Positions 9,969-19,849 of a DNA stretch of 64,000 nucleotides are shown here, piece after piece. The position numbers and the translations under genes were made by a program. Position 1 is the first letter of the stretch, and each line of letters starts with the position of its first letter. The stretch is taken from contig NZ_PHFW01000004.1 of NCBI RefSeq assembly GCF_002993885.1, positions 1-64,000 on the forward strand. Reading direction: 5' to 3'. This DNA is from Sphingopyxis lindanitolerans. GTDB lineage: Bacteria > Pseudomonadota > Alphaproteobacteria > Sphingomonadales > Sphingomonadaceae. Below the pieces are notes generated by a model that saw only the letters and a list, made by a program, of their open reading frames with translations, did no database searches and was not told the origin of the DNA.

Positions 9969-11159
9969 TCACTCCCCCCCAATAGCGAGCTTGGTGCCGC
10001 CGCCCTGGCCGGTGCTGGCCGTAACGGTGGTATGCGCGCGATCGCGGCGATAGGATTTCAGCTTATCCTCGTCGATCCTCGCGCCAATGCCATTACCCTT
10101 CGGGAGTTGCAGGGCTCCGTCCACGTAGCGGACGGGTTCCTCGGTGATGTCGTCGGCGACAAGCATCGGCCCAACCAGCTCGCCGCCGAGCGGGAGACGC
10201 GGCAGCGTGGCGCAGAACTGCATATTGCCGGACGTGCCGAGCGAGGATTCGAGGAAGGTGCCCATGTAGAGCGCGGCCCCGGCCGCGAGCGCCACGTCCG
10301 CGACCGCGCGCGACGGGACCATGCCACCTGATTTCATGATCTTGAGCGAGATGAGCGCGCCGGCGCCCTTCTTCGCCGCCTCCAGCATATCATGGGGGGT
10401 GCGGATGCTCTCGTCGAGCATGATTGGCATCGCGGCGCGCGCCTGGAGACGCACGGGGCCATCGAGATCTTCGCGTGGCAGCGGCTGTTCGATCATCTCG
10501 ACACCGACCTCGGCAAGACGCGGCATCGCCCATAAGGCGTCTACCTCCGTCCAGCGCTCGTTGGGGTCGACACGGATTCCGGCCCGGTCGCGGAGCGCCA
10601 GCGTGACTTCGCACGCGCGAGCGACATCCTTCTTCAACTCGACCGCGCCCATTTTCAGCTTGAACGCCGATGCTTCGCCAGCCTCCAGCTTGGCGAGCGC
10701 CTCGTCGATCTCCTGCCGCGGATCGCCGGTTGCAAGCGGCCATGCGACCTTGAGGCTGTCGCGCACCTTGCCGCCGAGCAGCGCATGGACCGGCTGCTCC
10801 AGCGTGTGGCCGATCAGATCCCACAGTGCCATTTCGAGGCCCGCCTTTGCGAAGCTGTTCCCGAAGGCCGCCTCGTCCATACGCGCGCGCAGGACAGCCA
10901 TATCGGTCGCACACTGCCCGATCACGACCGGCGCGAGGTAGGTGTCGACGATCGACTTGATGGTCTCGACCGACTCTCCGCCCCACCAGGGGCCGCTTGG
11001 GATGGACGCTTCGCCGACGCCCATGACGCCATCGGTCGACCGGATGCGGATGACGACCAGGCTCTGGCGCTGGGCCGCGAGCGCCGAGAAGCGTTGCAAT
11101 CGCCTCAGCGGCAAATCGACGATGATCGTCTCGATATCGCGGATGATGATATCGGCCAC
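9969..11159 (-). CDS. catB: Muconate/chloromuconate cycloisomerase
   Basis: The 396-residue enolase-superfamily enzyme has every catalytic position of muconate lactonizing enzymes: Lys167 and Lys169 in FKLKMG, Asp198 in VDPNERW, Glu224 in IEQPLPR, Asp249 in MLDES and Lys273 in SLKIMKSGG. It should lactonise cis,cis-muconate or a chlorinated form to the muconolactone. Start is GTG with GGGAGAA seven bases upstream. Its neighbours pcaIJF place it in the catechol or chlorocatechol branch, although no catA and no dienelactone hydrolase gene is in the window. Whether it prefers chloromuconates cannot be read from sequence alone. A truncated paralogue lies at 15523-16269. Confidence 0.85.
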   Translation of the reverse strand: MADIIIRDIETIIVDLPLRRLQRFSALAAQRQSLVVIRIRSTDGVMGVGEASIPSGPWWGGESVETIKSIVDTYLAPVVIGQCATDMAVLRARMDEAAFGNSFAKAGLEMALWDLIGHTLEQPVHALLGGKVRDSLKVAWPLATGDPRQEIDEALAKLEAGEASAFKLKMGAVELKKDVARACEVTLALRDRAGIRVDPNERWTEVDALWAMPRLAEVGVEMIEQPLPREDLDGPVRLQARAAMPIMLDESIRTPHDMLEAAKKGAGALISLKIMKSGGMVPSRAVADVALAAGAALYMGTFLESSLGTSGNMQFCATLPRLPLGGELVGPMLVADDITEEPVRYVDGALQLPKGNGIGARIDEDKLKSYRRDRAHTTVTASTGQGGGTKLAIGGE

Positions 11160-11296
11160 AGTATATTTCTCCCACGGGCGGGCCGCCCGCTTATTGCCAA
11201 AGGTTGGTTTGATGTGGCTATCGCGTCGACGGCCGAAGAAGGCGCGGCGGTGCGTCGTCTATTCGGAGGTAATGAAAACGCACCGCGCGTTCTGGA

Positions 11297-13737
11297 TTAC
11301 GCCCCGAACTTGAACTGCACGCGAACGCCATAGGTTGCCGGTGGCGCGATATGCCTCGAAGTATTGTCGATCTGGCGGAACACGTCCGTCCAGTAGAATT
11401 TGTTGAAGACATTCTTTCCGTAGATTGACACCTGCCATTTCCCGTCTGCCGACGAAACGCCCGCCTGAAGGTTCACGAGGGCGTAGGATTTGATGTTGAA
11501 CAGGCTGTCGGGGTAGATCTCCACCGCCGGATTCAGCCCGAACGCGCTGTATGATTTCGACTGGTAGCTAACGTCCCCGCCCAGATTGGCGTCGAGGCCC
11601 TCGGCGATGGGAAAGCTGTAGTTGGCCGAGCCTCGCAACGTCCATTTCGGTGTGAAGGGGAACGGGTCGCCCTTATAATTCACAGGCGCGCCAAAGGGAT
11701 CGTAGTTGTTGAAATCCCGCGAAACCTTCGTGTCGAGATAGACTGCGCCCCCATTGAGCGTCAGCCCATCGACCGGACGGATGGTAAGGTTGAGTTCGGC
11801 GCCTTTCACTCGCGACTTCGGCACGTTGACCAGCGCTTCGATGGCGCCGAGCACGCCGTTGGGATCGAGGATGCGGCCGCGGATCTGCTTGTTCGTGTAA
11901 TCATAGTAGAAGACGGCGCCGGTGAGATCGATGGCGCGAAGGCCCAGGTCGGTCTTGAAGCCGAGTTCGTAGGCCAACACCGACTCCTGCACGACCGGCG
12001 CGAGCTGGCTGACCGCGGAGGCGTTGATGGTGCCGAAGCTGCCGGGCTTGTAGCCCTTGCTCACGGTGCCGTAGAGCAACGTCCCTGGCACAGGCTTGAA
12101 ATCGACGCCGGCACGCCAGGAGACATTATCCTCCTTCAAATCCTGACGAACCAGGCCCGTCACATCGGGCGCGCCGACGAACGCACACGCGAGCGGTTCC
12201 ACGGGAAAACGAGGCCCGGTCGGGAAAAGCCGGCTTTGCAAGATGTTGATGCCTCGCGGCCACGTCGTATCCAAGCCAAAAGTGCAGCCGGTAAAGTCGA
12301 TGTCGGTTTTCGTGTAGCGCGCGCCGCCATGCAACGTGATCTGATCGGTCACGTCGAAGTCGATGTTCCCGAACACCGCCTTGGTCTCGGTGTGCTGGAG
12401 GCTCTTGGCGCCAATGCCCGTTAGATTGCCAACGCCGAAGGCGGCAAAGACGGGATTGCTGCTGTTGGTATCGAACCGCGAGGTATCGACCTCGTTCACG
12501 CGATCATGCGAATAGAAGCCGCCGATCATCCAGTTCAGGCGTCGATCGAAGGCCCGGCCGGCGAGCCGAAGCTCCTGCGAATAGGAATCGATCGAGCCGT
12601 CGACCCGAACATGGAAGACCGATAATGTGCTGCCGTCGGTGTCGCGCGCATCGTGCTGACGAAAGTTCTGGTAGGATGACAGCGAGGTTAGCGTGATATC
12701 ATCGGTGAGATCATAGTCGACGTGCAGCGCGGCCTGCCAGAAATCCTGCCTGGTCTGTTGCGGGAAGTCCGGACTCCAGTCGGCAACGCCCGGCTTGTTC
12801 GGCGCGATCGGCTGGGTCAACTCGATCGGAAAGATGCGGCTCGGCGTCTGTGGCGTTACCGCGAGGAGCGCCGCTTCGTTGGGATCGCTGCGATCGCTCC
12901 AACCATTAATGTTGAGCTGGACGGTTAGCCGGTCGTTGGGGGTCCAATCGGTGAGCCAGCGTCCCTTGAACACGTCGGCATCGCCGATCTCGTCATTGCG
13001 CGTGTGGCTTTTCTGCCAGGCACCGAACTGCTCGGTGGCGACCGCGACGCGCGTCCGCAAGGTGTCGGTGATCGGTCCGCTCGCATAGCCCTCGAACTGG
13101 AAGCGGCCGAACCGTTCGAGGCTGCTTGTGAAGCCGGCCTCGAAATCATGGGTCGGCCGCGCCGCGATATAGTTGATCGCGCCGCCGGTGGAACTTTGCC
13201 CGAACAGCGTGCCCTGCGGTCCCTTGAGCACCTCGACGCGTTCCAGATCGAGTCCGGCGGCCTTGGCCTCGATCGGGAAGGAATAGCCTATCTGATCGAC
13301 ATAGACGCTCACGGCGGGCGAGGCTGCTAGAGATTCCTCATAATAGCCGACGCCGCGGATCGTATAGACCGGCGCGCCCTTCTGGCTGACGGCGAAGGTG
13401 AGCCCGGGACGACGCGCACGAGATCCTTGACGTCGGTGATGCCCTGGGCGCGGAGATCGTCGCCGCCGATCGCACTGATCGACATGCCCACATCTCTGAG
13501 CGACTGCTCGCGTTTGTTCGCAGTCACCACAATATCGCCGGACCCGTCGCCGACCGAATTTTGCGGGCTCGCGATCTCGGGCTCGGCGGCTGTATCGGAT
13601 TCCGCCTGAGCAAGAGCCGGCTGGGAAACGGCGCAACCGACCGCGATTAGAACAAAACCCAGTGCGGAAGATGAGTTGTAGTTTGTCTTCGACAGGCGGC
13701 TAATGTCTGATCGGCGTTTGATAGCATTGCTGTTCAT
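11297..13737 (-). pseudogene. TonB-dependent receptor with a one-base frameshift
   Basis: The gene would encode about 813 residues: a signal peptide (ALGFVLIAVGCAVSQPALAQ), a plug domain starting DIVVTANKREQSLRDVGMS, and a beta-barrel ending YGVRVQFKFGA with the terminal aromatic pattern. The two halves are in different frames. The plug runs to DLVRVVPG and the barrel frame resumes at LTFAVSQKGAPVYTIRG. One C is missing from the CCCGGG run at 13404-13409, where CCCCGGG restores VVPGLTF. It is either a true inactivating mutation or a sequencing error in a homopolymer. It would import an aromatic ligand for the adjacent pathway. It diverges from the LysR gene. Confidence 0.85.
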
Positions 13738-13934
13738 TTCTCACTCCCCTTTTTCGAGAACATCCATCTGTTCCGCCTGCGACTGTCGTCGGCTTATATT
13801 TTGATCGCTGTGAACCACGCGCCCAATAGGCACGGGTCCACGGATGATCTTGGACCTTAAATGCGGCTAGCAATGCGTGAAAATACTATTAGATGAGGTA
13901 GGCCATACGTTTATCGCATCGCGGGGAGAGGGTG
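13738..13934. promoter_or_regulatory. Divergent promoter region, receptor/LysR
   Basis: About 200 bp between the divergent TonB receptor and LysR genes, AT-richer than the surroundings. LysR regulators normally bind such gaps. A possible half-dyad, TAC-N11-GTA, lies within 13880-13900 (AATACTATTAGATGAGGTAG), but it is imperfect and no clear T-N11-A box stands out. Confidence 0.4.
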
Positions 13935-14816
13935 ATGGAGCTGTATCAACTGCGCTATTTTGTCGCAGTCGCCGAGGAGCAGAACGTCACCGCCGCGGCG
14001 CGAATACTGAATGTCTCGCAACCTCCGCTGACACGCGCAATCCAGACCCTGGAGACCGAAGTGGGCCACGCGCTTTTCACGCGAAGCACAAAAGGGGTGT
14101 CGCTCACGCCAGCAGGCGTAGAATTTTTGGCCGAAGCGCGAAAGACGTTGACACAAGTACAGCGTATGATTGACCGGAGCAGCGCGGCGGGCCGGGGCGA
14201 GCGTGGCCCGCTTCAGATTGGCTTCTTCGGGTCGAGCATCTACGGATATCTTCCTCAGGTCCTGCGCCGCTTTCGAACAGAAGTGCCCGATGTGGAGATT
14301 GTGCTTCACACCATCGGAAAGGCTGAGCAGATCGAAGCCTTACGCGCGCACCGCTTGGACGTAGGGTTTGCGCGCTACTATCCAATTGAGGTCGATATGG
14401 AGGTCGAGACCGTCGGTACGGAACGGCTTGTGGCGGCCTTTCCCACATTGTCGGTCGACGACAAGAACGGCGATATTGACCCTCACGAAATCGCTACAAA
14501 GCCGCTGGTGCTATTCCCGCAAGGCGGCCGGCCTAATTTCGCGGATGAAGTGCTACATTTCCTTGGGAATGCTGGAATCACTCCGCATGTGATTCAGGTG
14601 ACAGATGATGTCACGTCTGCGATGGGCCTGGTGGCGAGCGGAATTGCCGCTTCCATTGTCCCAGAATCGATCGCGAGTCTAAACTGGCCACATATTTGCT
14701 TTCGGCACATCACAGGGCCGGATACAACCATTCCAATTAATATAATGTACTCAAAGGAAACCCTGAGGCCAGCAACAGTGGCATTCCTAGATGTTGTGCA
14801 CAACATGATGAAATAG
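13935..14816 (+). CDS. LysR-family regulator (CatR/BenM-like)
   Basis: The 293-residue protein has the N-terminal winged helix of LysR regulators (ELYQLRYFVAVAEEQNVTAA, then ARILNVSQPPLTRAIQTLE) and a C-terminal effector domain from about residue 90. The start QLRYFVAVAEE-N-T-AA-L-SQPPLTRAI resembles regulators of catechol and chlorocatechol operons. Start at the ATG 13935, with GGGGAGAGGG just upstream; GTG at 13932 is an alternative. It is transcribed away from the TonB receptor and likely controls it and perhaps the catB-pcaIJF unit. Muconate or a chloromuconate is the expected inducer by family analogy. Confidence 0.88.
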   Translation: MELYQLRYFVAVAEEQNVTAAARILNVSQPPLTRAIQTLETEVGHALFTRSTKGVSLTPAGVEFLAEARKTLTQVQRMIDRSSAAGRGERGPLQIGFFGSSIYGYLPQVLRRFRTEVPDVEIVLHTIGKAEQIEALRAHRLDVGFARYYPIEVDMEVETVGTERLVAAFPTLSVDDKNGDIDPHEIATKPLVLFPQGGRPNFADEVLHFLGNAGITPHVIQVTDDVTSAMGLVASGIAASIVPESIASLNWPHICFRHITGPDTTIPINIMYSKETLRPATVAFLDVVHNMMK

Positions 14817-14857
14817 AGTCCAATAATCTAGCTCGTTTTGCCTTGTACTTGAGTACA

Positions 14858-15100
14858 TTAGCAATCATTTGATGTGTGCAATTGCTGATCCAGAAGATCG
14901 AGGCGCTTTTCCAGACGCAATATGACGGACTGCCTTACCGGCTCACCACTCATCAACCGTCGCCATGTATTGTAACTTATACCGAAGCGCTCATTCAGAC
15001 TTTCACGAGTTTGCTTGTCAACATGCTGCCGCAATCGCGCAACAAGCGCTCTTTTCTCTAACATGCATTCACGAGGGCTTACGGTTACTGAAAACACCAT
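14858..15100 (-). CDS. Small putative DNA-binding protein, unknown
   Basis: An 80-residue basic protein. The segment LNERFGISYNTWRRLMSGEPVRQSVILRLEKRL (written here only to show its order: ESLNERF, then GISYNTW, then RRLMSGEP) has the spacing of a helix-turn-helix followed by a leucine-rich helix. The ATG at 15100 has AGGAAG six bases upstream, which supports translation. It is convergent with the LysR gene, and a 14-bp palindrome TGTACTTGAGTACA (14844-14857) lies between the stops. No family name can be given. Confidence 0.55.
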   Translation of the reverse strand: MVFSVTVSPRECMLEKRALVARLRQHVDKQTRESLNERFGISYNTWRRLMSGEPVRQSVILRLEKRLDLLDQQLHTSNDC

Positions 15101-15167
15101 TATTTCTTCCTGATAGTGCTTGAAATACCGTATCTCTTATCAAAGTAGCGGCCTTCAAAAAGACGTC

Positions 15168-15512
15168 TCAGCCTTGGTTGGGGTCGGGGAAGGGCGCTCC
15201 AGCTTCGGGCGTTCCGAGAACATAGTCGCGATTGAACACCGCCTGCCGCCACGGACGGATCGTGATGGCGCTGCGCGTCCCGGCGATCGTCAACGGATCT
15301 TCGTCGGTGAAGCGCTGCGCCTCGCGCGCAGTCTCGGCCTCGAAGACATAGACCGAGCCGCGCGGCGCTGTCTCCGCCTCGTCAAGCACGGCGCCGCCGA
15401 TAAGGATGCGGTGGGCCTGTGCGCGAAGATATTGACGATGCGCTTCCTGGGCGCTTGCCCGCGCCTGCTCGGTCCCAGGCTTGTTCTCGATGGTGGCGAC
15501 AAAAAATGGCAT
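15168..15512 (-). CDS. YCII-family protein
   Basis: A 114-residue single-domain protein of the YCII superfamily, with a ferredoxin-like fold. The candidate catalytic pair is a histidine in EAHRQYLR (near residue 24) and an aspartate in TDEDPLTIAG (near residue 69). Start is ATG at 15512 with AAGGAG upstream. In chloroaromatic pathways a YCII protein, TftG of Burkholderia AC1100, removes chloride from 5-chlorohydroxyhydroquinone, and other members act near muconolactones. Sitting next to a cycloisomerase remnant, this gene may do a related isomerisation or dehalogenation. That is inference; many YCII proteins have no known role. Confidence 0.8.
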   Translation of the reverse strand: MPFFVATIENKPGTEQARASAQEAHRQYLRAQAHRILIGGAVLDEAETAPRGSVYVFEAETAREAQRFTDEDPLTIAGTRSAITIRPWRQAVFNRDYVLGTPEAGAPFPDPNQG

Positions 15513-15522
15513 GGGAGGCTCC

Positions 15523-16269
15523 TTATTTGCGCTCGTAGTGGCGCAGCTTGGCTTCATCGATCGTCACACCGAGGCCGACGCCCGACGGCACGTCCACGCA
15601 GAAATCGCGGTAGGCCAGCGGCTCCTCCAGAATGTCGTCCGCGAGCAGGAGGGGCATGAAAAGCTCGGTCCCGCCGGCGAGCGGCAGCGTCGAGCAGCAT
15701 TGGATGTTTGCGGCAGTGCCGATCGAGCTGTCCAGGGCAGTGCCCCCGAAGAGATTGATGCCAGCGGCCTGCGCCATGCGGGCAATCGCGAGCATCCGGC
15801 TGGGGCCGCCGGCTTTTGAGATTTTCAGCGACACATAACTGGCAGCCCGTTCCCGGATAATCGCGATCATGTCGCTCGTGCTGCAGGCGCTCTCGTCAGC
15901 CATGATCGCGAGGCTGGAGCGCCGCGCGAGATCGGCAAGCCCCGGAAGATCGGCGCGGGGCAGCGGCTGTTCCAGGATATCGACCCCGGAGCCATCGAGA
16001 ATAGCCAATGCGCGCGTGGAATCCGCAAAGCTCCACGCCTCATTGAGGTCGATCGAGCAGGGACAGCCTATCGCGCTGGCCGTCTCGACGGCGCGCCGCG
16101 CATCGTCGCCAGGGTCGCCGCGGCCGACCTTGATCTTGAAGCGGCGATGAAGTCTGGCGTCAATTTTTGCCTGCGCTTCGGCGACATCGGCGTCAAACTC
16201 TCCGGTCGCCAGCACCCAGAGCACCGGCAACGCGTCAGCGATCCTGCCGCCGAACAGGGTGCTCATCGG
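15523..16269 (-). pseudogene. Second muconate-cycloisomerase-like gene, 5' end lost to IS6100
   Basis: About 249 residues match the C-terminal two-thirds of the enolase-superfamily cycloisomerases: FKIKVG (catalytic lysines), SIDLNEAW (Asp), ILEQPLPR (Glu), MADES (Asp) and SLKISKAGG (Lys). The frame enters from IS6100 at 16270; codons before this are IS6100 sequence. The family N-terminal capping domain, about 120 residues, is gone, so the protein should be inactive. It resembles the intact enzyme at 9969-11159 but is clearly diverged. Its stop lies 11 bp before the YCII start, so the two were once co-transcribed. Confidence 0.88.
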
Positions 16270-17149
16270 GGCTCTGTTGCAAAAATCGTGAAGCTTGAGC
16301 ATGCTTGGCGGAGATTGGACGGACGGAACGATGACGGATTTCAAGTGGCGCCATTTCCAGGGTGATGTGATCCTGTGGGCGGTGCGCTGGTATTGTCGCT
16401 ATCCGATCAGCTATCGCGACCTTGAGGAAATGCTGGCGGAACGCGGCATTTCGGTCGACCATACGACGATCTATCGCTGGGTCCAGTGCTACGCCCCGGA
16501 GATGGAGAAGCGGCTGCGCTGGTTCTGGCGGCGTGGCTTTGATCCGAGCTGGCGCCTGGATGAAACCTACGTCAAGGTGCGGGGCAAGTGGACCTACCTG
16601 TACCGGGCAGTCGACAAGCGGGGCGACACGATCGATTTCTACCTGTCGCCGACCCGCAGCGCCAAGGCAGCGAAGCGGTTCCTGGGCAAGGCCCTGCGAG
16701 GCCTGAAGCACTGGGAAAAGCCTGCCACGCTCAATACCGACAAAGCGCCGAGCTATGGTGCAGCGATCACCGAATTGAAGCGCGAAGGAAAGCTGGACCG
16801 GGAGACGGCCCACCGGCAGGTGAAGTATCTCAATAACGTGATCGAGGCCGATCACGGAAAGCTCAAGATACTGATCAAGCCGGTGCGCGGTTTCAAATCG
16901 ATCCCCACGGCCTATGCCACGATCAAGGGATTCGAAGTCATGCGAGCCCTGCGCAAAGGACAGGCTCGCCCCTGGTGCCTGCAGCCCGGCATCAGGGGCG
17001 AGGTGCGCCTTGTGGAGAGAGCTTTTGGCATTGGGCCCTCGGCGCTGACGGAGGCCATGGGCATGCTCAACCACCATTTCGCAGCAGCCGCCTGATCGGC
17101 GCAGAGCGACAGCCTACCTCTGACTGCCGCCAATCTTTGCAACAGAGCC
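16270..17149 (+). mobile_element. IS6100, complete (880 bp)
   Basis: The element runs from GGCTCTGTTGCAAA at 16270 to TTTGCAACAGAGCC ending at 17149, exactly the 880 bp of IS6100. The 8 bp outside each end (CTCATCGG on the left, CGCGCGGG on the right) do not match, so no target duplication is present. The left neighbour is a truncated cycloisomerase and the right neighbour a truncated RND pump gene. This is the signature of an IS-mediated deletion or recombination, not a simple insertion. Confidence 0.97.
16331..17095 (+). CDS. tnpA: IS6100 transposase
   Basis: The 254-residue DDE transposase of the IS6 family begins with an N-terminal zinc-finger/HTH-like region and has a core with WRLDETYVK (Asp), LNTDKAPSY (Asp) and NNVIEADHGKLK (Glu). 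Start ATG at 16331. No internal lesions. By eye it is the standard IS6100 protein. IS6 elements move replicatively and leave cointegrates that resolve by homologous recombination, which fits the several direct copies in this window. Confidence 0.97.
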   Translation: MTDFKWRHFQGDVILWAVRWYCRYPISYRDLEEMLAERGISVDHTTIYRWVQCYAPEMEKRLRWFWRRGFDPSWRLDETYVKVRGKWTYLYRAVDKRGDTIDFYLSPTRSAKAAKRFLGKALRGLKHWEKPATLNTDKAPSYGAAITELKREGKLDRETAHRQVKYLNNVIEADHGKLKILIKPVRGFKSIPTAYATIKGFEVMRALRKGQARPWCLQPGIRGEVRLVERAFGIGPSALTEAMGMLNHHFAAAA

Positions 17150-18455
17150 CGCGCGGGCGCCGGAGGTGGAATGGTTCGCCGCCAATCTGGGCCGGGGCAA
17201 TCCCCAGATATATTATAATGTCCGCCAGCATGATCCCGACCCTGCCTTCGCGGAGGTCGCGGTGTCTTTGCGCGACGGCCGGCCCGCCCATTCCGCCCGG
17301 CTTCTTTCGGACCTGCGGCGGGAGTTCGCCGCCTTTCCAGGGGCGCGCATCACCGTCCTGGGCTTCGTTCAGGGTCCGCCGATCGCCGCCCCCATAGAAA
17401 TCCGCATCGCCGGCGAGGATCTCGCTACCCTGAGCGCCCTTGCCCGGCGGGCGGAGGCGGCCATGGCCGGCACGCCGGGCATCCGCGACGTCGACAATCC
17501 GGTCCGCCAGGACCGCGCCGACCTGGCGCTGGGGATCGACGAGGCGAAGGCGGCTGCGCTGGGCGTCCCGGCGGGCGCCGCCCGACAGGCCGCCCGGCTG
17601 GCGCTGGACGGCGAATTTTCCGGCCGCCTTCGCGATGCGGAAGGGGACGACTATCCCGTCCGCGTCAGGCTGCCCATGGCGCAGCGCAACAGGGTCGAGG
17701 CGCTCGACCGGATCCATGTTCCGTCCGTCGACGGCCGGGCGGTGCCGCTTCGCGCCCTTGCCGATCCCGGCATGGAAACGGGACCGGCGCGCATCGAACG
17801 CCATGATCGCGAACGATCCGTCACCCTGACGGCCTATGTCGGGGCAGGCCATCTGACGGGCGCGGTGACGCAAGCCGCGCTCGACCGGGTGCGCGGGGCC
17901 GTGCGCCTGCCGGCGGGCTACACCATCGCGCTTGGCGGCGAAGCGGAGGAGCAGGAAAGCGGCAATGCGGGGATGACGGCGGCGGCGATCGTCGCCTGCC
18001 TCGGCATATTGGCCGTGCTGGTCATGGAATTCGGGCGCTTCAGGCTCGTCGCTGTGGTGGCCAGCATCATACCGCTCGGCCTGCTCGGCGCCGTCCTGGC
18101 GCTGTGGCTGACGGGCAATTCGCTGAGCTTCACGGCGATGATCGGCCTGATCGCGCTGATCGGCATAGAGATAAAGAATTCGATCCTTCTCGTCGATTTC
18201 ACCGAACAGTTGCGGGGGCAGGGGATCGCCATGCGCGAAGCGATCGAGCAGGCGGGCGAGATGCGCTTCCTGCCCGTGCTGCTCACCTCCGTCACGGCGA
18301 TCGGCGGGCTGCTGCCGCTGGCCATGGGCGGATCGGGGCTGTACGGCCCGATGGCGGTCGCGATCATCGGCGGCCTGATCGCCTCCACCCTGCTGTCGCG
18401 GGTGGCGACGCCGGTCGTCTATCTCCTGCTCGCCCGGACGGGAGAAGCGTCGTGA
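17150..18455 (+). pseudogene. RND efflux pump inner-membrane protein, N-terminal part missing
   Basis: About 434 residues match the C-terminal half of HAE-type RND transporters: a periplasmic porter region, then transmembrane helices around AAAIVACLGILAVLVM, SIIPLGLLGAVLALWL and FTAMIGLIALIGIEIKNSILLVDF, followed by EAGEMR-like ...QAGEMRFLPVLLTSVTAIGG and a final helix. Full proteins have about 1030-1050 residues. The frame runs unbroken from the IS6100 end, so the first half, including the TM4 proton-relay aspartates, has been removed. The stop overlaps the next gene (GTGA). Confidence 0.88.
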
Positions 18456-19849
18456 CGACGAATCGGTCGCTGGCCGCCCTGATCGGCCTTGCCCTGCTGG
18501 GCGGCTGCGCCGCGGGCACGGAGTATCGACGGCCGGCCTTGCCGCTGCCGGCCGCCTTTCACAATGCTCCCCTGATCGTGGAGCCGGGCGGCAGGCCGTG
18601 GTGGCGGGATTTCGCCGACCCCATGCTGGACGATCTGGTCGCGCGCGGCCTCAAGGGCGGCTTCGACGTGGAGGCGGCGATGGCGCGGGTCGACCAGGCA
18701 AGGGCGGCCGCCGGGTCGGCGCGGGCGGCGCGGATGCCGTCGGGATCGCTGGACGGTTCCGCGGTCCGGACGCGCCAGTCGCTGAGGGCCGGGCTGGGGC
18801 AGATCGCCGATTATGTCCCGGATTTCGACCGGACGCAGGACAGTTTCGAACTGGTCGGCGGGGCAAGCTGGGAACTGGACCTTGCCGGCGGGCTGAAGCG
18901 CGGGCGGGAAGCGGCCGTCGCGGAACTGGAGGCGGCCGTCGCCGACAGCCAGGCCGTCCGCCTCACCGTGGCGGCGGAGATTGGCGATGCCTATATCCTC
19001 CTTCGTTCCGCGCAGCGCAGGCGCTCCATCGCCGTCGATCAGGCGGCGGCGGCGCAGAAGCTGGAAAATATCGTCCGCGCCCGCTTCGTCCATGGCGCGG
19101 CTGCCCGTTTCGAACTGGACCAGTCCCGCGCCTCCACCGCCGCGATCAGCGCCGGGATCGCCGAGTTCGACCAGGCGGCGCAGGCGCAGTTGGCGCGGCT
19201 GGCGGTGCTGGCCGGCGGCCTGCCGGATTCGGTTGTCCAGGCGCTGGAGAGGCCGGAGCCGGTGCCGGTCGCCGGTTTCGCGGCCATGGGGCTGCCCGCC
19301 GATCTGATGCGGCGCAGGCCGGATCTGGTCGCTGCCGAACGGCGCGTTGCTGCCGGCCATGCGCGGCTGGGCGTCGCCCTTGCCGAATATTATCCCAAAT
19401 TCACCCTGTCGGGCCTGCTGGGTTTTCAGGGCAATGACGCGGGCAGGCTCATTTCCGGCCCGGCGAGCGTGGTGCAGGGCGGGTTGGGCCTGCGCTGGCG
19501 GCTTTTCGACTTCGGCCGGGTCGATGCGGAGGTCGCACGGGCGAAGGGCGCGGAGCGGGAGGCCATCGCCCAGTTCCGTAATGCCGCGCTGCGCGCCGCC
19601 GAGGATGTCGAACGCGCCGTCGTTGCCTGGCGGACCGCCAGAGAGCGCGAAGCCGTCCATGCCGAAGAGGTCCGGGCCGCGACCGCCGCCTGCGACGCGC
19701 TGGATCGCGCCTATCGGGCGGGCCATGTTTCGCTGGCCGAACTGGTCGAGGCGCAGCGCCGTGTTCTCCAGGCGGCCGACGCGCTTGCGCTGGCGCAGGG
19801 AGACGCCGCGCGCGCGACGGTTGCCGGATGGCGGGCGTTCGGCGGCTGA
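18452..19849 (+). CDS. NodT-family outer-membrane efflux lipoprotein
   Basis: The 465-residue protein has a lipoprotein signal (LIGLALLGGCAAG, lipobox cysteine near residue 19) and two OEP repeats, as in TolC/OprM-like channels. The motif LPADLMRRRPDLVAAERR is typical of NodT-type members. The GTG at 18452 overlaps the stop of the pump gene and has GGAGAAG upstream, so it was translationally coupled to it. With the pump gene beheaded, this channel has no local inner-membrane partner; its promoter is probably lost too, unless IS6100 supplies one. Confidence 0.88.
   Translation: MTTNRSLAALIGLALLGGCAAGTEYRRPALPLPAAFHNAPLIVEPGGRPWWRDFADPMLDDLVARGLKGGFDVEAAMARVDQARAAAGSARAARMPSGSLDGSAVRTRQSLRAGLGQIADYVPDFDRTQDSFELVGGASWELDLAGGLKRGREAAVAELEAAVADSQAVRLTVAAEIGDAYILLRSAQRRRSIAVDQAAAAQKLENIVRARFVHGAAARFELDQSRASTAAISAGIAEFDQAAQAQLARLAVLAGGLPDSVVQALERPEPVPVAGFAAMGLPADLMRRRPDLVAAERRVAAGHARLGVALAEYYPKFTLSGLLGFQGNDAGRLISGPASVVQGGLGLRWRLFDFGRVDAEVARAKGAEREAIAQFRNAALRAAEDVERAVVAWRTAREREAVHAEEVRAATAACDALDRAYRAGHVSLAELVEAQRRVLQAADALALAQGDAARATVAGWRAFGG

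Noticed and set aside
13880..13900. TAC-N11-GTA in the receptor/LysR gap as a LysR box
   Set aside because: Arms are only three bases and the T-N11-A geometry is not met; kept only as a remark in the intergenic entry.
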